NCBI RefSeq assembly: GCF_026151205.1
Contig: NC_087078.1
Location: forward strand, 9,812,675-9,876,674
Length of the DNA: 64,000 nucleotides
From: Bolinopsis microptera
Taxonomy: Eukaryota; Ctenophora; Tentaculata; Lobata; Bolinopsidae
Direction: 5' to 3'
Shown: positions 32,546 to 42,753 of the stretch, one piece after another
How positions within the stretch are numbered: the stretch's first letter is position 1
Layout: each line of letters opens with the position of its first letter
Program-made: the position numbers and the translations under genes
The notes under the pieces: generated by a model
The model's input: the letters and a program-made list of their open reading frames with translations, nothing else
The model's database searches: none
Told to the model about the DNA's origin: nothing

Positions 32546-33137
32546 CTGAATGTTTGGAATATTTGAAATATTTGAAACACTCCTCCACAACCTTATATGG
32601 CTGGGTAACCATGGTTACAATACCTCTAGGGACTACGGGTGGAAGATGGATAATTAAAATTCCAACAGCATCTTGTTCTCTTCATTGTGCTGATTCCGGG
32701 AAGCATTCTCTTTACGCTCTGATCATACTGTAGAATGAGATATCGTTCAATTAAAATTGGGTAACTATAGGCCTGTCAAGGATTGCAGCCCAATTAAGAG
32801 CTGATCAATTGCAGCTACTTGTGCCATGATATATGGGATAACTGAGGTCACGTGACCGCTGATCCTATCACGTGACCTCGATTCGTAAATCCTCGGACAC
32901 GTGATCACATTCGTAACGTGTCGTACAAGGTTTCGTATGCCGACTAGGATATCTTCATATCTTGTGACGTCACCAGAGCCTCAAGCTACCTGATAAGGCC
33001 TTATATGGATTAATATCGCGTGTAATTGTATCCAATTAGAGGAGCTGCGCAATTATCGCATCATCTGGTATCACCTTCTGAAACCCAGCACTGAGTAACA
33101 TCACCACAATCATTTGTCATCTCACCTGACCTTTAAA
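32180..33137. other. NAA15 intron; CACGTG-rich flank
   Basis: No gene apart from exon 32376-32545. Holds a poly-G run at about 32197-32210 and E-box palindromes ggtCACGTGacc, atCACGTGacc and acaCACGTG-like words near 32849-32905. Confidence 0.4.
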
Positions 33138-33863
33138 ACCCAAACGGGGGGTATGCCCCCCCCCCTCTGGCCTTAATGACCATTAATGCCCATTAATGAC
33201 CATAAATGACCATTAATGACAATGTCAGTTTTGTCAAAATTTCATCTACTGACATTAATGGTCATGTTTTTTCCGGCACTTCTTAGAGCGAAAAGGACGG
33301 ACGCCTGCATCACTTAGACCCTACCTTAAGTTAACTAACTACAAGTATATGTTATTATTTTACATTTACAATTTTAGAGATTCGAAAGAGAAAACTTAGA
33401 ATAGAATCTTCCGTGGTTAGGCAGACCTTCCAGAATATCACTTGAGTGGATTCCAGAGTGAGTTAGGGATTACATTTATTAAGTTCGAATGTAACGAAGA
33501 ACAAATTTTGCGGCCACGGGATTTAAACCAGATAACAGTTGGTGACTTATAGTTATCAATAATAATAATTCAATGGGCAATTTAGGAGTATCAGATCGTA
33601 TCAATAGTAAAATAACAATCAATAATAAAATAATAATAACACGGGTATTAAAATTAAATACTTCGGTCCCGTTCTTATATCATATCAAGATTTATATTGT
33701 AGCCAAATCATTATGCTAGTCGATTATATAGTAATTACACAGTACTTATTCAACTTTAGCACTTCATGAAATACATCGTCATCAGTCTGAATCGGACAAC
33801 AAAAAAGCTGATCTTTTCCTAGGATTAGATAGAACAATTCGTTTACAGTTCAATACTCTGCCT

Positions 33864-34202
33864 TTAGCAGTTTAAAGTTTTGACCCAAAATCGAGCATTG
33901 TCATCATGATAGGGACAAATTGATGCGGCAGGAATTCGTCTAGATCTGCAGTTGCCCTTTTTTGAAGCAGAGACACTCATTGATAAGATGGTACCGAGGC
34001 AACAAAGGGGACGTTTAGCATTTTTTGGAACAAAGGTAGCACTTAATGAGTCGCCCTTTCGAATTGTTCGACGTTGACAGGGCTTAGAATTATTTTTGCA
34101 GCCCGGTTGGTATGGCACAGAACCCTCGAAACAGCCGGTACCAAAAAATTTCGATCTCCGACTTTTATTTCCAAATATCGTCTTACGATGGCACAGAAGG
34201 TA
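33864..34202 (-). CDS. Cys-rich exon, copy 1 (probable secreted peptide, unknown family)
   Basis: Open frame of about 112 codons after a good acceptor (caatacctcctcacag) at 34203-34204, ending TAA 33866-33864. It is basic, with about nine cysteines including an adjacent pair. The residues upstream of the acceptor (MLLIIW...) are likely intron translation rather than a true signal peptide. No family recognised; a growth-factor or cytokine-like fold was considered and not supported. It lies in a TIR element inside an NAA15 intron. A possible first exon (donor gtaagttgtc at about 35095) would use a different frame, so coding status is uncertain. Confidence 0.35.
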   Translation of the reverse strand, partial: YLLCHRKTIFGNKSRRSKFFGTGCFEGSVPYQPGCKNNSKPCQRRTIRKGDSLSATFVPKNAKRPLCCLGTILSMSVSASKKGNCRSRRIPAASICPYHDDNARFWVKTLNC

Positions 34203-34523
34203 CTGTGAGGAGGTATTGAAAATCCAAATTATCAAAAGCAATCAACACAAATAAAGGAAATCAATAGTAAAATAACAATCAATAATAAAATAATAATAAC
34301 ACGGGTATTAAAATTAAATACTTCGGTCCCGTTCTTATATCATATCAAGATTTATATTGTAGCCAAATCATTATGCTAGTCGATTATATAGTAATTACAC
34401 AGTACTTATTCAACTTTAGCACTTCATGAAATACATCGTCATCAGTCTGAATCGGACAACAAAAAAGCTGATCTTTTCCTAGGATTAGATAGAACAATTC
34501 GTTTACAGTTCAATACTCTGCCT

Positions 34524-34862
34524 TTAGCAGTTTAAAGTTTTGACCCAAAATCGAGCATTGTCATCATGATAGGGACAAATTGATGCGGCAGGAATTCGTC
34601 TAGATCTGCAGTTGCCCTTTTTTGAAGCAGAGACACTCATTGATAAGATGGTACCGAGGCAACAAAGGGGACGTTTAGCATTTTTTGGAACAAAGGTAGC
34701 ACTTAATGAGTCGCCCTTTCGAATTGTTCGACGTTGACAGGGCTTAGAATTATTTTTGCAGCCCGGTTGGTATGGCACAGAACCCTCGAAACAGCCGGTA
34801 CCAAAAAATTTCGATCTCCGACTTTTATTTCCAAATATCGTCTTACGATGGCACAGAAGGTA
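34524..34862 (-). CDS. Cys-rich exon, copy 2 (identical to copy 1)
   Basis: Base-for-base identical to the exon at 33864-34202 because of the 660-bp duplication. The same caveats about frame and coding status apply. Confidence 0.35.
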   Translation of the reverse strand, partial: YLLCHRKTIFGNKSRRSKFFGTGCFEGSVPYQPGCKNNSKPCQRRTIRKGDSLSATFVPKNAKRPLCCLGTILSMSVSASKKGNCRSRRIPAASICPYHDDNARFWVKTLNC

Positions 34863-34940
34863 CTGTGAGGAGGTATTGAAAATCCAAATTATCAAAAGCA
34901 ATCAACACAAATAAAGGAAATCAATACAATTCAAATCCAC

Positions 34941-35056
34941 GCAAACTGCAAACAAGCATGTATACTAAGTCAACTGCAAACAAGCATTTATACTAAGTCA
35001 ACTGTAAACAAGCATTTATACTAAGTCAACTGCAAACAAGCATTTATACTAAGGCA
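34941..35056. repeat. ~32-bp tandem repeat
   Basis: Four units of gcaaacaagcatttatacta plus agtcaact, with small variants, just right of the 660-bp duplication. Confidence 0.9.
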
Positions 35057-35426
35057 AATGGGGGCAAATGCAAACAAGCAAACAGACAAGACAACTTACC
35101 AACGTATAACAGAATGGTGCTTGGCACTCATTCCGAAACCGAGGTCCGAGCCTCTATTAAGCGAATATTAATTCGTTTTCTCAAACGAGACTCTGCAATC
35201 GATGCAGGGGGCTGTGAGAAACTTGATAGAAGTGATACAAGGTGATCATAATTGTAAATTTCTTGGACATGTTGCTTCCAAGATAGTTCAGAATTTCAAT
35301 TATTTAATGACCATTAATGACCATTAATGACCATTAATAACCATTAATGACCATTAATGACAATGTCAGTTTTGACAAAATTCCATCTACTGACATTAAT
35401 GGTCGTTGCATTACCCCCACCCAAAC

Positions 35427-36109
35427 GATATGTGACTAACACTCACACAGAATATTAGATAACACACATTATGTTCCTTCTTCAGAATATTCTCTACTTC
35501 GTGAGGTCACCGTTTTCTTGCGTTCCTGAGTTTACTAATACTTCTCTTGTGCTTTTTATAATCCAGTTACTAGACTATTACCATTTACTGTTCATTATAA
35601 ATTCGCAATCTTCATCTCCTATAGTTTTCAAGTCATTCCTATTGTTTCGATTTTGGTATAAGATTAGAATTCAAAAGGGGGGCTTAACGTGCCAGCGCCA
35701 CACTCTGATAAAATAAGAGTAGGTTACATTCTATGAGATCATCGCACAGGGTCGCACATAACTTTGAGTTTGTTTATCTTCGAACAGATCTTTGTTTCTC
35801 TTCGCGTTGATCTTACAATTTGTGCTGTTACCTGTTGATACTTAATTCTAGGCTCTTGTCTCGCTTCAAGACGTAATACTGTTCCAGGTAAAAGTTTCTG
35901 AACGATTTTTTCCAACTTTAATATCTGTGAAATTGAACTGCAATTAAATAATACAGTATCTCCAACAAGCCTTCTCTATTACATACCGCACGAATGTTCT
36001 ATATCGTTGGTACGTTGGTATTACCAGGGTATATTGTATATATGCTAGAGTGAACACGATAAAGCCAACTTAAACATGACATTACATTTTCTTTTAGATC
36101 AACATTAAA
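35427..36109. other. 5' flank of the BTB gene
   Basis: No gene recognised. Ends in a strong 3' splice site (cattttcttttag) 13 bases before the BTB start, so an upstream non-coding exon is likely here or further left. Confidence 0.45.
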
Positions 36110-37726
36110 ATGAACGAAGAAACAATAGTCATCAAGTTGAAGGACGGAGACCCGCTGAATGTCTGCAAACAGAGATTAACGGAAGACAGCCGAATGTTCC
36201 GCTACCTGATAGAGGAACTAAATTACGATGAGCTAGACCTGGAAGACTTCAGCTCTGTGAGTGTAACATTATTTGTTACATTATTGGACGATAAGAGTGT
36301 GGGAGATTTGGAGACAGCTCAGTTTAGGGAGCAACACAAGTTAGGTCACGTGTTCGAGGTGGTGTGGCTGGTGAAGGAACTTAAGGAATGGCTGGAATGC
36401 AGGATGGACAAAGCTGTGACGGATGAGGAGAAGTTGTTTGCTTTTGAGGAGTCCCTCTATATAAGGAACAAGTGGGAGAAGCATGAATTAATGAACGGTT
36501 TTATGTGCAGGTTTTCTGGTAGGGACAACAATTCATTCGTGTTGCAGTACATGACAGAGTTGGGTAAATTAGACGTTGTTCAGATTGATCTCATGTTGAT
36601 TCTTGGAGGATGTAATACTGAACTTTTCCTTCGAATAATTTTAATGAACTTGAAAAACAATAAAATCTTGGATAAAAACAGTAAGTATCTCCTAAGCCGA
36701 ATGGATCTCACACTTTGCTGGGAGCAAAATAAAGATCAGTTTTTAGAGATGTGTGAGAAGATACAAGATTTGTTGAATATTTCAACAGAGGATATGAAAT
36801 ATGCGTTTAAACTGACTACAGAGGTAATGAAATCAGCTAGTTCCCGTAGCACGAACACAAAGGAACGGACTAGGACTACAGAGGTGTACAACATTGATAA
36901 AGACATTAAGTATAAGGCGTCGAGCTGTTGCCAAACAATCAACGGTTTGACAAATGCGATTGTAGGGAACAGAATCACCTCCATGTTTAAAGTTGTTGAA
37001 ATGCTGCTTATAGTTTTCTACAATAATCCTCCAACCACGGAAGAAACAGAGACATTTATTAAAATCTTGGAAACAAGCTGCAGAGACAAACACCTCCAAA
37101 AGGTCTCGAAGCAATTTCTGAAAATTATGATCAATGCCTTAAACTACTCTCCTTCATCGCAGAGAGTTGAGCTTATCTCAGTGTTGAATGAAATAACCAA
37201 TAACAACCAGCTTTCTAGTTATCATGAGAATGTTACCCTAAATCAGGATAAGTTGATAGCCGTTTCACCAGGTATTGGACAAAGAGTACTCAGTTCATTG
37301 AAACATTTGTTGAACAGGGATGAAAGTTTACCATCAGGCACTATTTACAAAGATCACTTTTCTTTTGAACACCCGGCAATTATATCACAGTGTACAGAGC
37401 CTGGTAATTGCGGATTCATCTTGAAGAATAGTAAACACAGAATACAAGGCATCGGCAATATGGACTATGTAAGTGTACTGTGCTCAGACAGCAGCGACTA
37501 TAATGGAACAGGACTACATGTGCATGATGTGATCTCTGCTAGTGACATGTACCTTTATTTTACACGGTCAGGTAACACAGCATCTGGTAACAAGGTTCAA
37601 GTAACAGGAAAGAAAGGGTTGATTACGTGGCGGAAGAAGTGGTTTCCAGATATTACTGACTGGGAGTTTGAGCAGGCCCCTGTAGCGTATAACGTATCTG
37701 ATTACGTTTTCGCTAAACAGGACTAA
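36110..37726 (+). CDS. BTB/POZ-like protein, coding region in one exon
   Basis: A 538-codon frame. Residues ~5-95 resemble a BTB fold: an opening strand (IVIKLKDGDPLNV), then C-K-x-x-L...S-x-x-F-R-Y, a D-L-E-D-F-S helix start, and an extended ...EVVWLVKELKEWL helix. A helical middle and a beta-rich C-terminal ~130 residues follow, with no recognised catalytic motif. BTB domains mediate dimerisation and often link substrates to Cullin-3 ligases; no BACK/Kelch region is evident here, so the role is unknown. An acceptor (cttttag) lies just upstream, implying a 5'UTR intron. It is nested on the opposite strand inside a 9.4-kb NAA15 intron. The length and absence of interruptions support a functional gene. 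Confidence 0.7.
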   Translation: MNEETIVIKLKDGDPLNVCKQRLTEDSRMFRYLIEELNYDELDLEDFSSVSVTLFVTLLDDKSVGDLETAQFREQHKLGHVFEVVWLVKELKEWLECRMDKAVTDEEKLFAFEESLYIRNKWEKHELMNGFMCRFSGRDNNSFVLQYMTELGKLDVVQIDLMLILGGCNTELFLRIILMNLKNNKILDKNSKYLLSRMDLTLCWEQNKDQFLEMCEKIQDLLNISTEDMKYAFKLTTEVMKSASSRSTNTKERTRTTEVYNIDKDIKYKASSCCQTINGLTNAIVGNRITSMFKVVEMLLIVFYNNPPTTEETETFIKILETSCRDKHLQKVSKQFLKIMINALNYSPSSQRVELISVLNEITNNNQLSSYHENVTLNQDKLIAVSPGIGQRVLSSLKHLLNRDESLPSGTIYKDHFSFEHPAIISQCTEPGNCGFILKNSKHRIQGIGNMDYVSVLCSDSSDYNGTGLHVHDVISASDMYLYFTRSGNTASGNKVQVTGKKGLITWRKKWFPDITDWEFEQAPVAYNVSDYVFAKQD

Positions 37727-38445
37727 TCATACACTACGCAAGACTGTCACATGATTTGTTTTAAGTGTTTTATTTTATATTTTGGTTTTTGTTTTAAATC
37801 ATGACGTCATTACAAAGAATGTTAACATGTTTAATACGTATTCTATTGTTATACTGCTTTATAAATTCTGTGTACTAAATCAGTTGATTTAACATCTTAC
37901 TTTACAACAAAGTGACTTAGTAACCGACTTAGTAACCGACTTAGTAACCGAGGAATTAAATAACCACTCATCTTAGTTATTAAATAGATATAATCATGAT
38001 ATTCCCTTGTATTGGTAATATAGATTGACTAGAATCAAACAAGAAAGCATTCCATGATGACCAGGTCCGATAACTTCCCTCTATGATATCATATTGTCAA
38101 CAATATAATATGTGGGTTCTGGTGGTGAAGTATATTTAGTTGAAAGGTAACATTAATATTTAATTCTGGTGTTTGATTGGCCAATAGTCGAAGCTGATTG
38201 GTCTTCTTCTTCTTCGTAGGGGGCTGTGGTCAATATCACTAATGGAAAGATCGTGACCACTGTAAGATAGAGCATTGGAGCCCTGTGCTTACCCCGGTAA
38301 AATTAATAAATCAAGAAAAAAATGTTAAGATTTTGTTTTCTTTGCATTTAGTAAATCGTTTTGTTGCTTGTATGAAGCCGATGATCATTGGTAGTGAGAA
38401 TTTGTCCACTATGTTTGTCACGCTAAGATAAAAGGAGTCAAAGTA
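37727..38445. other. Intergenic; dispersed hairpin repeat copy 2
   Basis: 3' flank of the BTB gene. Bases about 38224-38270 repeat the CTGTGGTCA...TGACCACTGTAA unit seen at 4461-4515. It lies on the 3' side of the minus-strand LINE relic, consistent with a LINE or SINE tail. Confidence 0.4.
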
Positions 38446-38685
38446 TCATCCTCGTTGGTAAGACCATTTCGGGCACTTGCCAATAAAGTGGTTCATTGTC
38501 TCCTCCTCCATGAGACAGTGTGGACAAATTTTGGGGACCGTTGTCGGCTTGAACTCATTAATGTGGTAGTTTAGTGCACAATGTCCAGTAAGGAATTGTG
38601 TTGCTGTTCTTATGCTCTCATTGCCAAGTTTCGGGATTGATCTGGCGAACTTATGTCTCCATACTCGTTTGAAGTGAGTGTTCAA
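38446..38685 (-). pseudogene. Non-LTR retrotransposon (LINE) relic, ORF2 C-terminal end
   Basis: About 79 codons with the pattern ATQFLTGHCALNYHI...CPHCLMEEETMNHFIGKCPKW. This is the Cys/His-bearing tail typical of Jockey/R1-type LINE ORF2 proteins after the RNase H region. The rest of the element is absent. Confidence 0.75.
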
Positions 38686-38889
38686 TACCTCATATGGAAG
38701 TACTCATCATCCTCACTTTTTGAAATACATTAAGTATTACTCTCTGAAATGTTTGTAATTTATACTATTCACCATGAAACAACATGATTTTTGTAGGTAC
38801 TGCATTTGTGTGACTAGCATGATCCCTTACACTCTGCTCTACAGCTGGATAATGGTGCAGAACCAGGTGGATGGGTATGTAGTGTCCAT

Positions 38890-39118
38890 TTCAAAGAACA
38901 GTCACGTGACAGCATATAAAGTCACGTGACAGTATATAGTATATGTACAGCTAATCATATTCTTCAAAATCGACGAGCACCAAAACTCTACATTGTTCGT
39001 TATTTGCTACCGAATCTCTACAGTCAACAATCCTTCTGTGATATAAACGTAGGACCATGTTCAGCAACAAGTAGTGTTACTAGGGTAACAAGTAGTGTTA
39101 CTAGGGTAACCACGTGAC
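38890..39118 (+). promoter_or_regulatory. Upstream region of the APMAP-like gene with repeated CACGTG
   Basis: Contains the direct repeat agtCACGTGacagtatata (about 38901 and 38921), a duplicated agtgttactagggtaac (39070-39105) and ccaCACGTG-type accaCGTGac just before the ATG. The GTCACGTGAC form is the MITF/TFE/USF-type E-box; a regulatory role is inferred. Confidence 0.4.
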
Positions 39119-39119
39119 C

Positions 39120-40629
39120 ATGTTAAACAACAAATACCTCCTCTGGAGTGGAGTGATCTGCGTCCTAGCCACAATGTTGTTCCTACAACCCTATAGACTC
39201 CCTCCTGTGTCCCTGCCTGATCCTGCTAACATCACCAACATTCCACACATAGTTCACTTGAAAGAGGACACGGTTGATCACATCCTGGGTGTGATCGGAG
39301 GGGAGTCTTTGGTGGAGCACCAGGGAGATCTTGTAACGGGGTCGCTGGACGGTTATCTTGTTGGTGTAGATCCGGACACTTTGAACATCAAGTGGAAGGT
39401 GAAATGCCCAACTTCAAGTTCTGGAAGCGGATGTAGAGTTCTGGGTTTAAGATCGGTGGGCCGTGCCCTTTTTGGTGTGGACGTTAACGGACGTTTGTTC
39501 AAATATCAGTCGGAGAAATTTGAATGGCTTATCGATAATAATACTTCAGGGATAGCAGCATTAACCCCAGGATTCTTCAATGATTTGGTAGTGTACCAAG
39601 ATATGATCTACTTGACGGACTCGTATTCTTCAAAGGAAGACAGACACCAGACTATGTTGCAGAGATTCTTTAGTTTACAAGCAGAAGGGAAGATCATATC
39701 GTATAACATTACATCTAGAGAGGTGTCCGTACTGGCCGATAAACTCTATGTTCCTAATGGGATAGAGCTTCATCGAAATAACAGGTTAACAGAATTTTAT
39801 TGAAATTTCCAAACAAACCAAGAAAATATACTGTGCTGGAAATGACAATACAAAATCCTTCTTATGAATTATTTAATCCTAATTTCCCCAGGACTCTGCT
39901 AGTATCAGAGGGAAGCATGTACCGTATCTTGGAAATAGAAATTAAGTCGGGGGATATTGTGAGGGTATTCAGTGAGGGTGGAACTCTTGGAGCAGTGGAT
40001 AACATCAGGAGAGCTGCTGATGGAGGTAAGCTTCAACTATGATGTTAAGTGCAAAGTGCTAAATTGAGCTGTCAATTGACATCTTTAGCAGTCAACTTAT
40101 CTTGCTTTTAAAATGTTTCAATTGTCTAAACCCTGTGTTTTCTGCCCTCTCAGGCTCTCAAACTAACCTCCCTCACACTAACAACTAACATCCCCCTAGG
40201 CCCTTCTAACAACTAACCTCCCTCCTACTAACAACTAACATCCCCCCTACTAACAACTAAACTCCCTCTCACTAACAACTAACCTCCCCCAATTAAAAAA
40301 CTAACCTCCCTTCAGGCTACTGGATAGGAGTGTCAGTAGGTAGAACAACAAAACACCACCTCTCAGATACCCTCTCTTCCTACCCCATACTTCGTCACCA
40401 CCTAACCCACCACCACCTACTCTCACCCCTCATCTCATTTTCTGCTAAGATCCTGGCGGAGGAACCACGGTTCTATAGAGTGGATGAGGGGGGTGAGATT
40501 GTCTGCTTGGTGATGGGTGATAGGACTGTTACTGATACCATTACCTTTAGTGAGGTGCTGGAGTTTGGAGAGTATTTGTTCGTTGGGACACCCTTTTCTA
40601 AGAGCCTTTTTAGGATTAAATATTTGTAG
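39120..40629 (+). CDS. APMAP: APMAP-like (strictosidine-synthase-like) membrane protein
   Basis: Exons 39120-39784, 39892-40025 and 40316-40629, with joins AACAG|gttaac (phase 2), GGAG|gtaagc (phase 1) and acceptors tttccccag and ctcccttcag. Total 370 residues. An N-terminal signal-anchor (about residues 6-24) is followed by a six-bladed propeller-type sequence: GSLDGYLVGVDPDT, YLTDSYSSKEDRHQ, VLADKLYVPNGIEL, LLVSEGSMYRI, DNIRRAADGGYWIGVS and a final YLFVGTPFSKSLFRI. The D-N-I-R...G-Y-W-(I/V)-G pattern is diagnostic of APMAP/strictosidine-synthase-like proteins, which have esterase/lactonase-type folds on the cell or ER surface. The restored DNIRRAADGGYW across the second join supports the model. 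Intron 2 ends in a minisatellite that runs into the acceptor. Nested antisense in an NAA15 intron. Confidence 0.85.
40157..40312. repeat. Short tandem repeat at an APMAP-like 3' splice site
   Basis: About seven variable units of ctaacaactaacctccctc fill the 3' half of intron 2. The last unit supplies the pyrimidine tract and the AG of the acceptor at 40314-40315. Confidence 0.85.
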
Positions 40630-41946
40630 TTTGTTTGAATTTGAGAATGCTACTCTGATTTTAATTCAAACTGAATAGAATGAAATATTATAAATTCGTA
40701 CTAATTCAGTATAGGGTAGTAAATACGGTAGTTTCGTACTTCTAAGGAGATCTGCAAGATCTGCAACATTCATTCAGCAGCTATTTTTGGACAAATTGGA
40801 ATGATTCGGTATTTTCTGTGTTAGATTGAGCGAGTACCAGTAGTTGGTCGCAGCTCAGCAAGTGCCTGCAGATTGTGCTTTCATTATTGGTAGATTATGA
40901 TAACAATGGAATATCGTACGGGGCTGGGATTCGATGATTGTAGAAGATTGCGAAAAATCAAATAACACAATCCCAGTACTCCCTGAATATCAAATATTTA
41001 TTTCGCAAATTTTTTCGCTGTCCTTGTGTTCTTTTTCACGTTCATACTATTCCAGATGGAAATAAATACGCAAACACTTTCTTAATGTCAATAATGTCAT
41101 TCCATAACTCATTTAAGTTGCTGGATGTTAGTTAATTTAAGTTTTAGTGATTAATTTAAAAAATAAGTTATGATTTAAAATTGTTTAGTTGACACTTAAA
41201 TAAATAAAAAATGTCTTCCTCTAAATATTTAACTGATACTTCTATCGTTTTGTAATTTGAATTCAATTCGGTAATTTAATAATTTAAAATTCTTTATTAA
41301 CACCCTCTCGAGGATTATATGGCACGACTCAAGTGGTCAGTGGATAAAGGCAGAACTTATGTAGCCGACCTTTCCTGAGGTAAGAGAGGCCAATTAATAG
41401 GTCAAATATAAACTAAATGTAATAGATGAGATACGATCCATAACTGGTGACATGAGTCATCAAATATTTTCTTTGTTTGATATTTTATGTTACTCTGGAG
41501 AACATGTTGTACTTAAATAACTAATTTATTGTAAACCTTCTACGATTAAAAAAGTAATTATCAGGTAGCAAAAACTCGATTACAGAAACCTTTACAATAA
41601 TTCCATTTTCTCACAGATTTAAAAAAAAATTAATGGAGAGAAGCTTGGCATGATACAGATTACAAAAAGTTCAGCAATTAGAATACACAAGTACAACAAG
41701 TGTTTGACGATTACAACATTGCAACATACGCTTGAGGAACTATGCTGGATGATGGAAATTGCTTTTTTCAATACGATTATGCTAAATTCGTTATACGACG
41801 TCAAAAACATTTAAAAGTGTTGCGTTCATTTAAGGTTTTCTCTATTCCTTTCTGGGCGACTTATCAGATCTTCAAGATGTTCTTTAAAGTTATATTTCTG
41901 GTTTGAAAAAAAATCTAATGTTATAATAAATAACAGTTCAAGTTAC
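40630..41946. other. Gene-free stretch in an NAA15 intron
   Basis: 3' flank of the APMAP-like gene, AT-rich; nothing recognised. Confidence 0.45.
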
Positions 41947-42722
41947 CTGGACTGAATTTCTTGTGTTCTTCTAAGGATGTGAAGTAACCATGCATTAACT
42001 CTTTGATTGTTTCTAACTGAAACAGAGATTATTATTAGCACCATTCAAAAGAAGATATAATTCTTCAGAAACAAAACAAAATAATAGTGATACGAGTGGG
42101 AGCATAGCTACGTATAGTGTCGCGAAATTTTAAATCCGAGGGTCTTTTCGTAACATAGCTGTTGCTTGCATCAATTGTTGTTGGTACTTTTTCCTAAAGG
42201 TATTTATAGAAAGTGAAACAAAAACTGAATCCAGGGCCTTGGAAAATCTTTGGCAGAGGGGGGGGGGGGGGGGGGGAGGCACAAATCTCACCTTATTCTT
42301 ATCTTGGAACAGATGTTTGAGAATGTTGAAGAGAGGCGGGACTCCTTTTCTCAACTGTCTTTGCAAATATCCGTCAACCAGTGTCCTGAATGTGCTCCCT
42401 GAAATACCAGGTCAGCAGTTTGATGAGATATTTAATATCAAATAGCATTAACACAATTCATTTCCAGATGTGCAGCATGATCTAAGTAATAAGCCACGTA
42501 GGAAAGTAACCCTTGAAAGTTGAAATCTGTATTTCTTGTAATATACAGTTGGACTGCTTTCTATAACTTTACCACGTTTTGTATGCATGGTATTGGTTAA
42601 TAGTAGAGGAGAAGAAAAAATGCATGACCTATTCAGGGAAGCTGATCGGTTAATGGCTGTCACATTTCAGAAGGAAGAATATTTAAAGATTTAATAGGAA
42701 GGAAGAATATGGGTCAGCTCCA

Positions 42723-42753
<31 letters not shown>

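Larger units (their letters stand above)
33601..34920. repeat. Perfect 660-bp tandem duplication
   Basis: Bases 33601-34260 and 34261-34920 are identical line by line. Either a very recent event or an assembly artefact. Confidence 0.97.
33146..35418. mobile_element. TIR element of the GGGGGTRATG family, 2.27 kb, with 8-bp TSD
   Basis: Flanked by exact 8-bp duplications ACCCAAAC (33138-33145 and 35419-35426). The right end is ...CGTTGCATTACCCCC and the left end is GGGGGGTATGCC..., followed by (CATTAATGAC)n-type repeats and the hairpin TGTCAGTTTTG...ACTGACATTA at both ends. The related element at 61275-62066 shares the end sequence. The interior carries the 660-bp duplication with a Cys-rich exon, so it may have captured host DNA. 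The left TIR is partly corrupted by a C-run. Confidence 0.7.

Noticed and set aside
33864-34202. IL-17-type cytokine
   Set aside because: The Cys spacing and the CPW...D..R.P pattern of IL-17 are not matched.
33864-34241. Signal peptide on the Cys-rich ORF (MLLIIW...)
   Set aside because: A good splice acceptor lies inside it, so these residues are probably intron.
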